From NCBI RefSeq assembly GCF_000416965.1, contig NZ_ATCL01000003.1, forward strand, positions 34,910 to 98,909: a stretch of DNA of 64,000 bases, given 5' to 3'. Below the pieces are notes generated by a model, which was not told the origin of the DNA, searched no databases, and worked only from the letters and a program-made list of their open reading frames with translations. Shown here in pieces: positions 25,943 through 33,851 of this stretch. This DNA comes from Exiguobacterium chiriqhucha RW-2 (lineage in GTDB: Bacteria; Bacillota; Bacilli; Exiguobacteriales; Exiguobacteriaceae). Every line of letters begins with the position of its first letter. The stretch's first letter is position 1. The position numbers and the translations under genes are program-made.

Positions 25943-27984
25943 CATTGACTGTTGTCCGTCAATAAGCGAACGACTTCAATTGGAGGAAGCGGCTTGGCGT
26001 ACAAGAACCCTTGGAACGAGTCGCAAGCGGTTTGCTTCAAGTGGTCGAGCATCTCTTGGTCCTCGACACCCTCGGCCACGACGTGCAGATTCAGGCTCTT
26101 GCCGAGGTGGACGATGACATCGAGTAAGTGTGACTTCGACGTCAACCAATCATCGAGGAAGACTTTATCGATTTTTAGCTCGTCGACCGGGAACGACTTC
26201 AAGTATTGCAGTGACGAGAAGCCGGTCCCGAAGTCGTCGATGGATAGGCGATAATCGAGACGTTTGATTTGATCCATCCGGGCGATAATCTCGTCCGTCT
26301 GCTGCATGACGAGACTCTCGGTAATCTCGAGGATGATGTCGGACGGGTTCAAATTGAGCTGTTGCTTGATATTACGGAGCGTATTGATGAAGCTGTCGCT
26401 CCGGAATTGATTCGGTGAAATGTTGACGGCCATCGACAACGGGCGATCGACGAGTTGCTGCCAGACTTTCAACTGTTTGGCCGCCTCAAGAATGACCCAG
26501 TTGTTGATTGGGACGATGAGTGCCATCTCCTCGGCGAGTGGGATGAACTCTGAAGGTGGGATCTGTCCGAGTTCATCATGATGCCAACGGAGAAGCGCCT
26601 CGAACCCGATGAGCGTGTCGGTCTTTAACTCATATTTTGGTTGATATTCTAAATAGAAATGTTTTTCTTCAAGTGCTTGATAAAGTGCTTTCTCGATATG
26701 GATTTGACGTGAGAACGCATCGTCCATATCTTTCGTGACGAACTGGATTGTCCCGACTCCGATTCGTTTGCCTTTGAACAGGGCGCTCTCGGCGCGCGTG
26801 TACAGTTCTTCTAATGAAGATGTGGCGGACGGATAGAAGACACACCCGATGGAAATCGATACCATGATGGAGTGATGATAAATCCGGAACGGACGCTGCA
26901 ATTCATGTTGCAGTTGGCGCAGCAACTGGAATACTTCTTCTTTCGACTGTTCAAAGAAAATCAACCCGAACAAGCCACCCGACGGATGGAACATGACGCT
27001 CGTCTCAGGCAAGAACTGCGCGGCCCGGTCCTTGATTTGAAGGAGCAATTCGTTGCCGACGCGTGAACCGAACGATTCATTGATGATTTTGAAGCGATCG
27101 ATATCGAACAAGGCGACGTGAACCAAGCCATCTCCTTGATCGACATCCGTCAACACGTGGCTGTACTGACGGAGCCATCCTTTCTTGTTCAAGAGTCCGG
27201 TCAAGTCGTTATGGTACGCGAGATAATTGACCTCTTGCTCGAGTCGCTTTTTATCTGAGACGTCAAAGCCGAAGGCGGTATACTGTACGATTTCGCCTTC
27301 ATCACTCAAAATCGGGACGACCGTCAAATTGAGCCAACACATGTTGCGGACATGCAGCTCGGAACGGACAGGCATTTCACCGTTCCAGATGCGGTCGGTC
27401 GTAAGTGCTTGAAGCACGTCCTCGGCAAGCGGATGATTCTCAAATGACGGATGGATGAGCTCGAACCAGTTACGACCGATGAATTGATGATCGGGTGCGC
27501 CGATTAACCCGCATAGCAACGGATTGATTTCTGTAATCTCGCCGTAAGCGTTTGTTGCCAAATAATACGTCGATTGTTCAATCATCGCTTGAAAGTGGTG
27601 AAGCAGATTGAACTGTTCCGTGCTGATGAGCGGCCCAAATCCTTTCGGCAGGAACGCAAGGAAGTACCCCGTATAGTCGTTGATGGAAAAAGATTGTAAA
27701 TAAGCAGTCGCATAGACGACTGATCCGTTTTTATGTTTGAACGGCGTCATCGCCGTCGTCGAGAACGGATATTGAAGGAGCATCGGTGACCAGGATTCAA
27801 GCGCATCCTGTAAGTGTTGGACAACAGGGAGCGGATGGTGAAGCACCTCGTCTCGTCCCCATCCGAACAGCGTTTCCGCATATTCGTTCCACAGCAGGAC
27901 GTTGCCATCGAGATTGATGTAACAGCATGGGACAGATAAAGCATCGATAAACTCGTCAATCGGCAAATCACGCAATGAAGCCAC
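25942..27984 (-). CDS. PAS-PAS-GGDEF(degenerate)-EAL protein, probable c-di-GMP phosphodiesterase
   Basis: Cytoplasmic 680-aa signalling protein. Two PAS domains (about residues 5-110 and 130-240) precede a GGDEF domain whose signature reads [11 protein letters not shown], so the catalytic GG(D/E)EF residues are lost. The C-terminal EAL domain keeps [42 protein letters not shown] and FQGFLYAKP, the residues needed to hydrolyse c-di-GMP. Hence a phosphodiesterase is predicted, with the dead GGDEF perhaps sensing GTP. The GTG at 27984 is chosen because GGAGGA stands 6 bases before it; the longer frame lacks one. No membrane segment is visible. Confidence 0.9.
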   Translation of the reverse strand: MASLRDLPIDEFIDALSVPCCYINLDGNVLLWNEYAETLFGWGRDEVLHHPLPVVQHLQDALESWSPMLLQYPFSTTAMTPFKHKNGSVVYATAYLQSFSINDYTGYFLAFLPKGFGPLISTEQFNLLHHFQAMIEQSTYYLATNAYGEITEINPLLCGLIGAPDHQFIGRNWFELIHPSFENHPLAEDVLQALTTDRIWNGEMPVRSELHVRNMCWLNLTVVPILSDEGEIVQYTAFGFDVSDKKRLEQEVNYLAYHNDLTGLLNKKGWLRQYSHVLTDVDQGDGLVHVALFDIDRFKIINESFGSRVGNELLLQIKDRAAQFLPETSVMFHPSGGLFGLIFFEQSKEEVFQLLRQLQHELQRPFRIYHHSIMVSISIGCVFYPSATSSLEELYTRAESALFKGKRIGVGTIQFVTKDMDDAFSRQIHIEKALYQALEEKHFYLEYQPKYELKTDTLIGFEALLRWHHDELGQIPPSEFIPLAEEMALIVPINNWVILEAAKQLKVWQQLVDRPLSMAVNISPNQFRSDSFINTLRNIKQQLNLNPSDIILEITESLVMQQTDEIIARMDQIKRLDYRLSIDDFGTGFSSLQYLKSFPVDELKIDKVFLDDWLTSKSHLLDVIVHLGKSLNLHVVAEGVEDQEMLDHLKQTACDSFQGFLYAKPLPPIEVVRLLTDNSQ

Positions 27985-28072
27985 ATTGTTTCCTCCAATC
28001 CACATCAAATGAATCATATTCTACGTTCAGTGTACCTTATTTTGCCAAACCGAGGAATGGGCAAGTTGGTCG

Positions 28073-28102
28073 TTGTCAAAAGAAAGACGGTCATCATATA
28101 CT
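28073..28102 (+). promoter_or_regulatory. Sigma-A promoter of rocD
   Basis: TTGTCA, 18-base spacer, TATACT, about 40 bp before the rocD start. Confidence 0.65.
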
Positions 28103-28140
28103 GAAGGAGTAAGATAGTTTTTTGATAAGGGGGAAATCAA

Positions 28141-29343
28141 ATGTCAAAGACACAAGAAGTGATTGAATTGACAGAGAAATTCGGGGCGCACAATTATCAT
28201 CCACTTCCAATCGTCATCTCGGAAGCGAGGGGGATCTGGGTGACAGACCCAGAGGGGAATCGCTACATGGATATGTTGAGTGCCTATTCGGCCGTCAACC
28301 AAGGTCATTGTCATCCGAAAATCATTCAAGCGCTTAAGGACCAAGCCGATAAAATCACGCTGACGTCACGTGCGTTTTACAATGATCAACTCGGTCGTTT
28401 CTACAAAAAAGTGGCAGCGCTTACAAACAAAGAGATGGTGTTGCCGATGAATACGGGTGCGGAAGCGGTCGAAACGGCTGTCAAAGCGTCGCGGCGCTGG
28501 GCGTATGAAGTGAAACAAATCCCAGGTCAGGCGGAAATCATCGTCTGCTCGGGCAACTTCCACGGCCGGACGATGGCGGCGGTGTCGATGTCGACAGAAG
28601 CGGAATACCAACGTGGATTCGGGCCGCTATTGCCAGGGTTTAAAGTCGTGCCGTACGGTGACATCGATGCGTTCGAGGCGGCTATCACTGAAAATACGGC
28701 GGCGTTCATCGTCGAACCGATTCAAGGCGAAGCCGGCATCATCATCCCACCGGCTGGTTACTTGAAACGAGCCAGTGAACTGTGCCAACAGCATAACGTG
28801 TTATTTGTGGCCGATGAGATTCAGTCAGGGCTCGGTCGCTCAGGTAAATGGTTCGCCATCGAATGGGAAGATGTGGAGCCAGATATGTATATTCTCGGAA
28901 AAGCGCTCGGGGGCGGCGTGTTCCCGGTATCGTGTGTGGCGGCCAATGAAAACGTCTTGAGTGTATTCAATCCAGGCTCACACGGTTCGACGTTCGGAGG
29001 GAATCCGCTCGCGGCGGCCGTGTCGATCGCGTCACTCGAAGTGTTAGAAGAAGAGCAGTTGCCACAACGTTCTCTCGAACTCGGGACATATTTCATGGAC
29101 CGTTTGAAATCAATCGACAATCCGCTCATTAAAGATGTGCGCGGTCGCGGTCTGTTCATCGGGATCGAATTGACGGAAGCAGCCCGTCCATACTGTGAGG
29201 CGCTTAAAGAACGTGGCCTACTCTGCAAAGAGACACATGAGACGGTGATTCGATTGGCACCACCACTCGTCATCACGAAAGAGGAGCTCGATGAGGCGTT
29301 CGAGGCCATCTCGGCCGTGTTCGCACCAGCAGCTATTTCGTGA
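28141..29343 (+). CDS. rocD: Ornithine aminotransferase
   Basis: PLP aminotransferase (class III) of 400 aa converting ornithine and 2-oxoglutarate to glutamate semialdehyde and glutamate. [17 protein letters not shown] at the N-terminus, [45 protein letters not shown] and the PLP lysine in ILGKALGGG are typical of RocD. The glutamate semialdehyde cyclises to pyrroline-5-carboxylate, the substrate of ProC encoded at 45.2 kb. AAGGGGG precedes the ATG. Confidence 0.95.
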   Translation: MSKTQEVIELTEKFGAHNYHPLPIVISEARGIWVTDPEGNRYMDMLSAYSAVNQGHCHPKIIQALKDQADKITLTSRAFYNDQLGRFYKKVAALTNKEMVLPMNTGAEAVETAVKASRRWAYEVKQIPGQAEIIVCSGNFHGRTMAAVSMSTEAEYQRGFGPLLPGFKVVPYGDIDAFEAAITENTAAFIVEPIQGEAGIIIPPAGYLKRASELCQQHNVLFVADEIQSGLGRSGKWFAIEWEDVEPDMYILGKALGGGVFPVSCVAANENVLSVFNPGSHGSTFGGNPLAAAVSIASLEVLEEEQLPQRSLELGTYFMDRLKSIDNPLIKDVRGRGLFIGIELTEAARPYCEALKERGLLCKETHETVIRLAPPLVITKEELDEAFEAISAVFAPAAIS

Positions 29344-29358
29344 TCACGCATCGCTTGG

Positions 29359-29364
29359 TATAAT
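29359..29364 (+). promoter_or_regulatory. Possible extended -10 upstream of crcB pair
   Basis: TGGTATAAT lies 69 bp before crcB but immediately before a terminator-like hairpin (29377-29416). No good -35 is seen. If used, transcripts would have to pass that hairpin. Confidence 0.35.
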
Positions 29365-29376
29365 GGTTACAGACTC

Positions 29377-29416
29377 AACACCTGTCTCGCGACGTGCGCG
29401 CGGCAGGTGTTTTTTT
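29377..29416 (+). terminator. Intrinsic terminator after rocD
   Basis: Arms AACACCTG / CAGGTGTT with a GC-rich inner region and seven T, 17 bp before the first crcB start. Confidence 0.85.
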
Positions 29417-29432
29417 GAAGGGAGGCCTGGCG

Positions 29433-29837
29433 ATGCTATATGTATACGTCGGTTTGGCAGGAGCGCTAGGAGCCTTGGCACGTTATGGGATCGGCACGGG
29501 CATCGAGACGTTTTGGGTCGGTATGTTTCCGCTCGGGACGCTGCTCATCAATTTATCAGGCAGTTTCGCGCTCGGTTGGCTGACACACTTCTTGTTTCGG
29601 TCCGGACGACTCTCCCCGAGTGTCGTCACCGCGGTCGGAACAGGATTCATCGGCTCGTTCACGACGTTCTCGACGTTCAGTGTGGAGACGATTGAGTTGC
29701 TGGAGTCCGGCGCAATTGGCATGGCCTTGCTCTACGTGACACTAAGCCTTATGCTCGGTCTGTTCAGTTCGTGGCTCGGGTTTTGGTTCGGACGGCGTCG
29801 GTTCAAACAGTTCAGGCGAGAAGAGGTGGTGCGATGA
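29433..29837 (+). CDS. crcB: Fluoride channel protein CrcB, copy 1
   Basis: Four-TM protein of 134 aa of the Fluc/CrcB family, which exports fluoride as dual-topology dimers. It starts LAGALGALARYGIG and contains GTLLINLSGSFALGWL and GTGFIGSFTTFSTF, the pore-lining signature with the Phe box. The ATG at 29433 has GGGAGG ahead. It overlaps the second crcB by four bases (ATGA), so the pair probably forms a heterodimer, as in many Bacilli. Confidence 0.93.
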   Translation: MLYVYVGLAGALGALARYGIGTGIETFWVGMFPLGTLLINLSGSFALGWLTHFLFRSGRLSPSVVTAVGTGFIGSFTTFSTFSVETIELLESGAIGMALLYVTLSLMLGLFSSWLGFWFGRRRFKQFRREEVVR

Positions 29838-30178
29838 CGATCTCCATCATTATGCTGGGGGCGTTCTTTGGAGCGATGGCCCGGTTTGGCATTGGTCAGC
29901 TCGTCAAAACATGGACGACATCTATGTTCCCGTGGGCGACGCTGTTCGTCAATGTGAGTGGGTCGTTTTGTCTCGGCTATTTATATGCGTCGAGTGCCGG
30001 CCCGTCGCTCATGCTCGGACTCGGTGTCGGCTTTCTCGGTTCGTTCACGACGTTCTCGACGTTCAAGCTCGAAGTGATGCGGTTCGTCGCCAAAGACTGG
30101 CTTCGTTTCGGGATGTATTTGCTTGCGACCTATGTACTTGGTCTGCTGGCGGCCTATCTCGGTTATCATCTGCCATGA
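29834..30178 (+). CDS. crcB: Fluoride channel protein CrcB, copy 2
   Basis: Second four-TM CrcB/Fluc protein, 114 aa, with GAFFGAMARFGIGQ, FVNVSGSFCLGYLY and GVGFLGSFTTFSTF. The start overlaps the stop of copy 1. The set of charges between TM segments differs from copy 1, which fits the opposite-orientation heterodimer model, although topology was not computed. Confidence 0.92.
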   Translation: MTISIIMLGAFFGAMARFGIGQLVKTWTTSMFPWATLFVNVSGSFCLGYLYASSAGPSLMLGLGVGFLGSFTTFSTFKLEVMRFVAKDWLRFGMYLLATYVLGLLAAYLGYHLP

Positions 30179-30179
30179 C

Positions 30180-30216
30180 AAATCCCTCGGAACACGTTTC
30201 CGAGGGATTGTTTTAT
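30180..30216. terminator. Terminator between crcB and yhfH
   Basis: Arms AATCCCTCGGAA / TTCCGAGGGATT with TTTTATT after it on the plus strand, placed between convergent genes. Confidence 0.85.
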
Positions 30217-30371
30217 TCGCTAAGTTGGAGTTTTTCAGCACAAGATGGGCACGTGTTCTCGTAAGACTCGCACTGCTCATCCATCTGTTTCCCGCACTCT
30301 TGACACGTCTTGTCCGGTAACTTCCGATAAAATTCGACGGAAGATTCAAGTCGGCTTGCCCATTCATTCAT
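30213..30371 (-). CDS. YhfH-like zinc-ribbon microprotein (52 aa)
   Basis: Small protein reading MNEWASRLESSVEFYRKLP, then four cysteines in two pairs (CQECG and CPSC), which look like a zinc ribbon. Bacillus YhfH is about 46 aa with the same EFFRNLP-CxxCG plan. AAAGGGGG lies 8 bases before the ATG. It is too short for standard ORF filters, but the ribosome binding site, cysteine pairs and a promoter upstream make it credible. Function unknown. Confidence 0.75.
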   Translation of the reverse strand: MNEWASRLESSVEFYRKLPDKTCQECGKQMDEQCESYENTCPSCAEKLQLSE

Positions 30372-30423
30372 TGTAACTGCCCCCTTTATTTAAGTAACGT
30401 AGCTGTTATGTTGTTTTGATTGT

Positions 30424-30451
30424 ATTATAACAGAGGGTGATAAGTCAACAA
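30424..30451 (-). promoter_or_regulatory. Promoter of the yhfH-like gene
   Basis: On the minus strand TTGTTG, 16-base spacer, TATAAT, about 55 bp before the ATG. CTGTTAT (30406-) and ATAACAG flank the -10 region as an inverted repeat. Confidence 0.5.
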
Positions 30452-30517
30452 TAATATATAACAGATTTATAAATCGGATTTTGGTAGAATGAGAGTATAG
30501 AAAATGAGGTGAGATGG

Positions 30518-30892
30518 ATGAAAGCACCCCAATGCGAAACGATTGCCATTCAGAATGAGGATGTCGGGGTATTACAACAAGCGTTGACCGATCTTGATGC
30601 GACGCGGGTCAGTCGATTATTCAAAGCGTTCGCCGATCCGACCCGACTTAAAGTGCTCTACGTGCTCACGCTCGAAGCGGAACTGTGCGTCTGTGACGTG
30701 GCGGCCGTGATTAAACATTCGAATGCCACGGCGTCCCATCACTTACGGACATTGCTCGAGCAAGGACTTGTCAAATATCGCAAGGATGGAAAAGTCGTTT
30801 ATTATTCGCTCGACGATGACCACGTCCGGTTGCTCGTCGAGATTGCGATGGCCCATAGCGCCGAGCAAGATGAGACTGAATCAGACACGTGA
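30518..30892 (+). CDS. cadC: ArsR/SmtB-family metal-responsive repressor, CadC-like
   Basis: Winged-helix repressor of 124 aa. ADPTRLKVLYVL, then ELCVCDVAAV carrying the metal-binding cysteines on the recognition-side helix (ELCVCD is the hallmark of CadC/ArsR sensors), SNATASHHLRTLLEQGLV (DNA recognition) and GKVVYYSLDDDHV (wing). A further cysteine at the N-terminus (PQCETI) is typical of CadC. It would release the operator on binding Cd, Pb or Zn. The likely operator lies in front of cadA. GAGGTGA precedes the ATG at 30518; a GTG nine bases upstream is less likely. Confidence 0.88.
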   Translation: MKAPQCETIAIQNEDVGVLQQALTDLDATRVSRLFKAFADPTRLKVLYVLTLEAELCVCDVAAVIKHSNATASHHLRTLLEQGLVKYRKDGKVVYYSLDDDHVRLLVEIAMAHSAEQDETESDT

Positions 30893-30893
30893 G

Positions 30894-30923
30894 GCTGACT
30901 GGGATTCCAGTCGGCTTTTTTTT
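30894..30923 (+). terminator. Terminator between cadC and cadA
   Basis: Arms GCTGACTGG / CCAGTCGGC, loop GATT, eight T. It makes cadA dependent on its own promoter. Confidence 0.88.
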
Positions 30924-30932
30924 CGGTTGTAA

Positions 30933-30980
30933 TTGTGAGGCGACCGCGTTACGATATATTCAAATGAACGTTTGAATATA
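30933..30980 (+). promoter_or_regulatory. cadA promoter with CadC palindrome
   Basis: TTGTGA (30933-30938), 16-base spacer and TATATT (30955-30960). The -10 is the left arm of a perfect palindrome: ten-base arms TATATTCAAA / TTTGAATATA around TGAACG (30955-30980). This is the ArsR/SmtB operator type, so repressor binding covers the -10. Confidence 0.82.
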
Positions 30981-30997
30981 AAAGGGGCGAAATTAAG

Positions 30998-33031
30998 ATG
31001 AAACGAGATGTATTGCCCGTCGAAGGGATTACATGTACGAACTGCGCCGCCAAAATCGAGAAGAGTGTGACGGGAGAGGACAGTGTCGCCGCTTGTCAGA
31101 TTGATTTTGCGACAAGTCGAATGATTATCGAATGGAATGATTCGAAGGATCATACGGAGACGCTACGGGCTATCGAAGCGTCGATGGCGCGAATTGAACC
31201 GGGTGCTCATTTTGTGAAAGATGATGAGGAAGTACCGATGTCGAGTCGCTTGTTATGGCGGTTCGGGATTGCATTCGCATTCCTGCTCGTCGGTCTGTAT
31301 ACCGATTCGCTTGTCGTGTACGGAATCGCCTACGTGGTTGCGGGTTATGATGTCGTCTATGCCGCATTTCGTAACGTATGGCATCGGGAATGGTTTGATG
31401 AGAAATTTTTAATGACGATTGCGACGGTCGGTGCGATTGCGATTTCGGAGTATCCGGAAGCGGTCGCCGTCATGCTGTTTTATCAACTCGGTGAGTATTT
31501 CCAAGCGAAAGCGGTCCACGCTTCACGGCGGTCGATTCAATCGCTATTGAATTTGAAACCGACACGCGCACGCGTTCTTGTTGAGGGGCGAGAAGTTGAG
31601 CAACGACCTGAGGACGTAACGGTCGGCTCCGTCATCATAGTGCGGGCTGGTGAACAAGTGCCGATGGATGGTCAGGTGTTACAAGGGGACAGCTCACTGG
31701 ATACGGCTTCTCTGACAGGAGAGTCGTTGCCACGCCAAGTCGGGCCTGGTGAAGACGTATTGGCCGGCATGATCAACCTCGAAGGGCGGCTCGAAGTTCG
31801 GGTCGAGCGACCGGCTGCGGAGTCGAGTCTTCAAAAGATGATTGCCCTCGTTGAACAGGCGAGCATGAACAAGGCGAAGACGGAACAGATGATTACAAGG
31901 TTAGCCAAAGTGTACACGCCAATCGTCGTCGTTTTAGCGGCTGTGGTCGCGTTTGTCCCGCCATTGTTTGTCGGAAATTTGGAGGAGTGGGTGTACCGGG
32001 CTTTAATCTTCCTCGTCATTAGTTGTCCGTGTGCCTTAGTGATCTCAATTCCGCTCGGTTATTTCGGTGGAATTGGTGCTGGCTCGCGGCGTGGCATTTT
32101 AGTGAAAGGCGGCGAGTATTTGGACGTCCTCGCCGAAGTTGAGACGGTTATCTTTGATAAGACCGGAACGCTCACGACGGGACGTTTTGAAGTGACGGAT
32201 ATCGCGACGAATGGAGAATTGACGAAGGACGAGTTGCTCCAACTTGCGTCCCGAGTCGAGATGGCTTCGACGCATCCGCTTGCAAAAGCAATCGTCGAGC
32301 AAGCCGGTCCGGTCGCGCCGTTCGCAACAATCCAAGAAGAGCCGGGTTACGGACTGATGGCTATAGAGGGTGAACACCGCATTTACGTCGGTAGTGCCCG
32401 CTATATGAAAAAATTGGGCTGCTCGATCCCGACGGAGACGTCGGGGACGATTGTGCATGTCGTGAAAAATGATCGCTGGCTCGGACGAATCGAGTTGAGG
32501 GACGAAGTGAAGGCGGATGCGGAACAGACGATTCGTGCGTTGAAACAATACGGATATCGGACAGTCATGCTGACGGGTGATCGGCAAGAAGTCGCGAATG
32601 CCGTCGGTTCAGCGATTGGCATCGATGAAGTGTACAGCGAGTTGCTTCCACATCAAAAAGTAACGGAAGTCGAGCGGTTGGCAACAACCGGCAAGGTCGC
32701 TTTTGTCGGTGATGGCTTGAACGATGCGGCGGCGCTTGCGCGTGCTGATGTCGGACTCGTGATGGGTGGTGTCGGTAGTGATACTGCGGTCGCAGCAGCT
32801 GACCTTGTTCTCATGAATGATGCCCCACACGATGTTGTGGCGGCGATTGATTTGAGCAAAAAGACACGACGAATCGTCTGGCAAAACATCACGTTCGCGT
32901 TCGGGATGAAGGCGCTCTTCCTCGTACTCGGCGTATTCGGACTCGCCTCAATGTGGGAAGCCGTGTTTGCCGATGTCGGGGTCGCCTTACTCGCCATCGG
33001 GAACGCCACTCGATTGATTCACGCCAAATAA
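30998..33031 (+). CDS. cadA: P1B-type heavy-metal exporting ATPase, CadA-like
   Basis: Membrane pump of 677 aa for Cd2+/Zn2+/Pb2+. One N-terminal metal-binding domain has TCTNC (residues about 12-16). Six to eight TM segments follow, with the ion-site CPC at 343-345, DKTGTLT with phosphorylated D387, HPLAKAIV (nucleotide-binding HP motif), MLTGDRQEVANAV and GDGLNDAAALA. The CPC plus DKTGTLTTGRFEV context is the CadA/ZntA (P1B-2) branch rather than copper pumps. Regulated by the palindrome at its promoter. Substrate range is inferred from family and from the adjacent CadC-like regulator. Confidence 0.93.
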   Translation: MKRDVLPVEGITCTNCAAKIEKSVTGEDSVAACQIDFATSRMIIEWNDSKDHTETLRAIEASMARIEPGAHFVKDDEEVPMSSRLLWRFGIAFAFLLVGLYTDSLVVYGIAYVVAGYDVVYAAFRNVWHREWFDEKFLMTIATVGAIAISEYPEAVAVMLFYQLGEYFQAKAVHASRRSIQSLLNLKPTRARVLVEGREVEQRPEDVTVGSVIIVRAGEQVPMDGQVLQGDSSLDTASLTGESLPRQVGPGEDVLAGMINLEGRLEVRVERPAAESSLQKMIALVEQASMNKAKTEQMITRLAKVYTPIVVVLAAVVAFVPPLFVGNLEEWVYRALIFLVISCPCALVISIPLGYFGGIGAGSRRGILVKGGEYLDVLAEVETVIFDKTGTLTTGRFEVTDIATNGELTKDELLQLASRVEMASTHPLAKAIVEQAGPVAPFATIQEEPGYGLMAIEGEHRIYVGSARYMKKLGCSIPTETSGTIVHVVKNDRWLGRIELRDEVKADAEQTIRALKQYGYRTVMLTGDRQEVANAVGSAIGIDEVYSELLPHQKVTEVERLATTGKVAFVGDGLNDAAALARADVGLVMGGVGSDTAVAAADLVLMNDAPHDVVAAIDLSKKTRRIVWQNITFAFGMKALFLVLGVFGLASMWEAVFADVGVALLAIGNATRLIHAK

Positions 33032-33035
33032 AAAA

Positions 33036-33053
33036 CCTCGAGCATGCTCGAGG
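33036..33053 (-). terminator. Terminator of the minus-strand sensor gene
   Basis: Perfect CCTCGAGCA/TGCTCGAGG palindrome followed on the minus strand by a T-run. It lies next to the cadA stop. Confidence 0.75.
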
Positions 33054-33057
33054 CTGG

Positions 33058-33086
33058 GAACCGACTCATTGGGGTCGGTTCTTTTT
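33058..33086 (+). terminator. Terminator of cadA
   Basis: Arms GAACCGAC / GTCGGTTC and five T. It overlaps the stop codon of the opposing gene. Confidence 0.78.
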
Positions 33087-33686
33087 GCGTGTTTTGAAAA
33101 TCAAAAATAAAATGACGATAATCACAGCGCTGAGGAGGATGGCGATGGACGTGAGCGCTTGCATTAGCACATCGATTTGATTCTCGGTCGCAATCAATTG
33201 TTTGCGGATGTCGTCATACTGCATCTTTTTTAAGGCTCGTAAATCTTCGAGAATCGTTTGACGTTGATCAGTCATCGTTTCAGCGAGGTCAGTCGCGGCT
33301 TCGATGTCGCCCCTTTCATAGAGGACGAGCACTTGATCGGCCCCTTGCTCCCAAATCCCGTCGCGATGGAGCAAATCGATGAGTGAGCTCGGAGTGCCGG
33401 GGTCATTCGCAATGGATGTTTTCAATTCTTCTGCCTGCTGGGACATACTGTAATACGATTCTAAAAAGCGCCGGTCTTCATAGGCGAGAAGACCACGGAT
33501 GGCGTTGGCTCGTTCGATGTTGAAATACATGATATCCTCGATGGCGTCATACGAGTCGAGACGTTGACCGTGAATCGATTCGATTTGCCTTGTCGTGTCG
33601 CGAAGTTGGAAGGCGAAACTAGCGAGAACGAGGATGGATAAGACGGATAACGAAATGAGTACGGTCAGCCATTTTCGTTGGGACAT
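33066..33686 (-). CDS. Membrane protein with four-helix-bundle sensor domain and no output domain
   Basis: A 206-aa protein: TM1 (about 8-28), an extracytoplasmic helical region of about 145 aa (ERANAIRGLLAYEDRRFLESYYSM through MQYDDIRKQL), TM2 (about 178-198) and a short basic tail (KTRKKNRPQ). This is the plan of the 4HB_MCP/CHASE3 sensor module of chemoreceptors and histidine kinases, but HAMP, signalling and kinase parts are absent. The natural stop with its own terminator argues against simple truncation by frameshift, yet no downstream remnant was found. AAGGAGGG supports the start at 33686. Confidence 0.75.
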   Translation of the reverse strand: MSQRKWLTVLISLSVLSILVLASFAFQLRDTTRQIESIHGQRLDSYDAIEDIMYFNIERANAIRGLLAYEDRRFLESYYSMSQQAEELKTSIANDPGTPSSLIDLLHRDGIWEQGADQVLVLYERGDIEAATDLAETMTDQRQTILEDLRALKKMQYDDIRKQLIATENQIDVLMQALTSIAILLSAVIIVILFLIFKTRKKNRPQ

Positions 33687-33799
33687 GGTCATCCCTCCTT
33701 CTGTAAACATCGTACAATACTTCCTGATTTCACCGCAAAATATTTTTTTGGAAAAGGAAAAAATCAGGTAAAGGTATAAATATATAGTAATGCGTTTCT

Positions 33800-33813
33800 T
33801 GATATCGTTTACA
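33800..33813. promoter_or_regulatory. Probable cre site upstream of GH13 gene
   Basis: TGATATCGTTTACA matches TGWAANCGNTNWCA at 13 of 14 positions, 38 bp before the GH13 start. It suggests carbon catabolite repression by CcpA. Confidence 0.6.
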
Positions 33814-33851
33814 ATGATAGAGGAACGATTTTATTCATAAGGAGAATACAC

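Noticed and set aside
29343..29432. Possible fluoride riboswitch upstream of crcB
   Set aside because: The conserved GGNGAUGG and CUGAUG pieces are absent; the only structure is a simple terminator.
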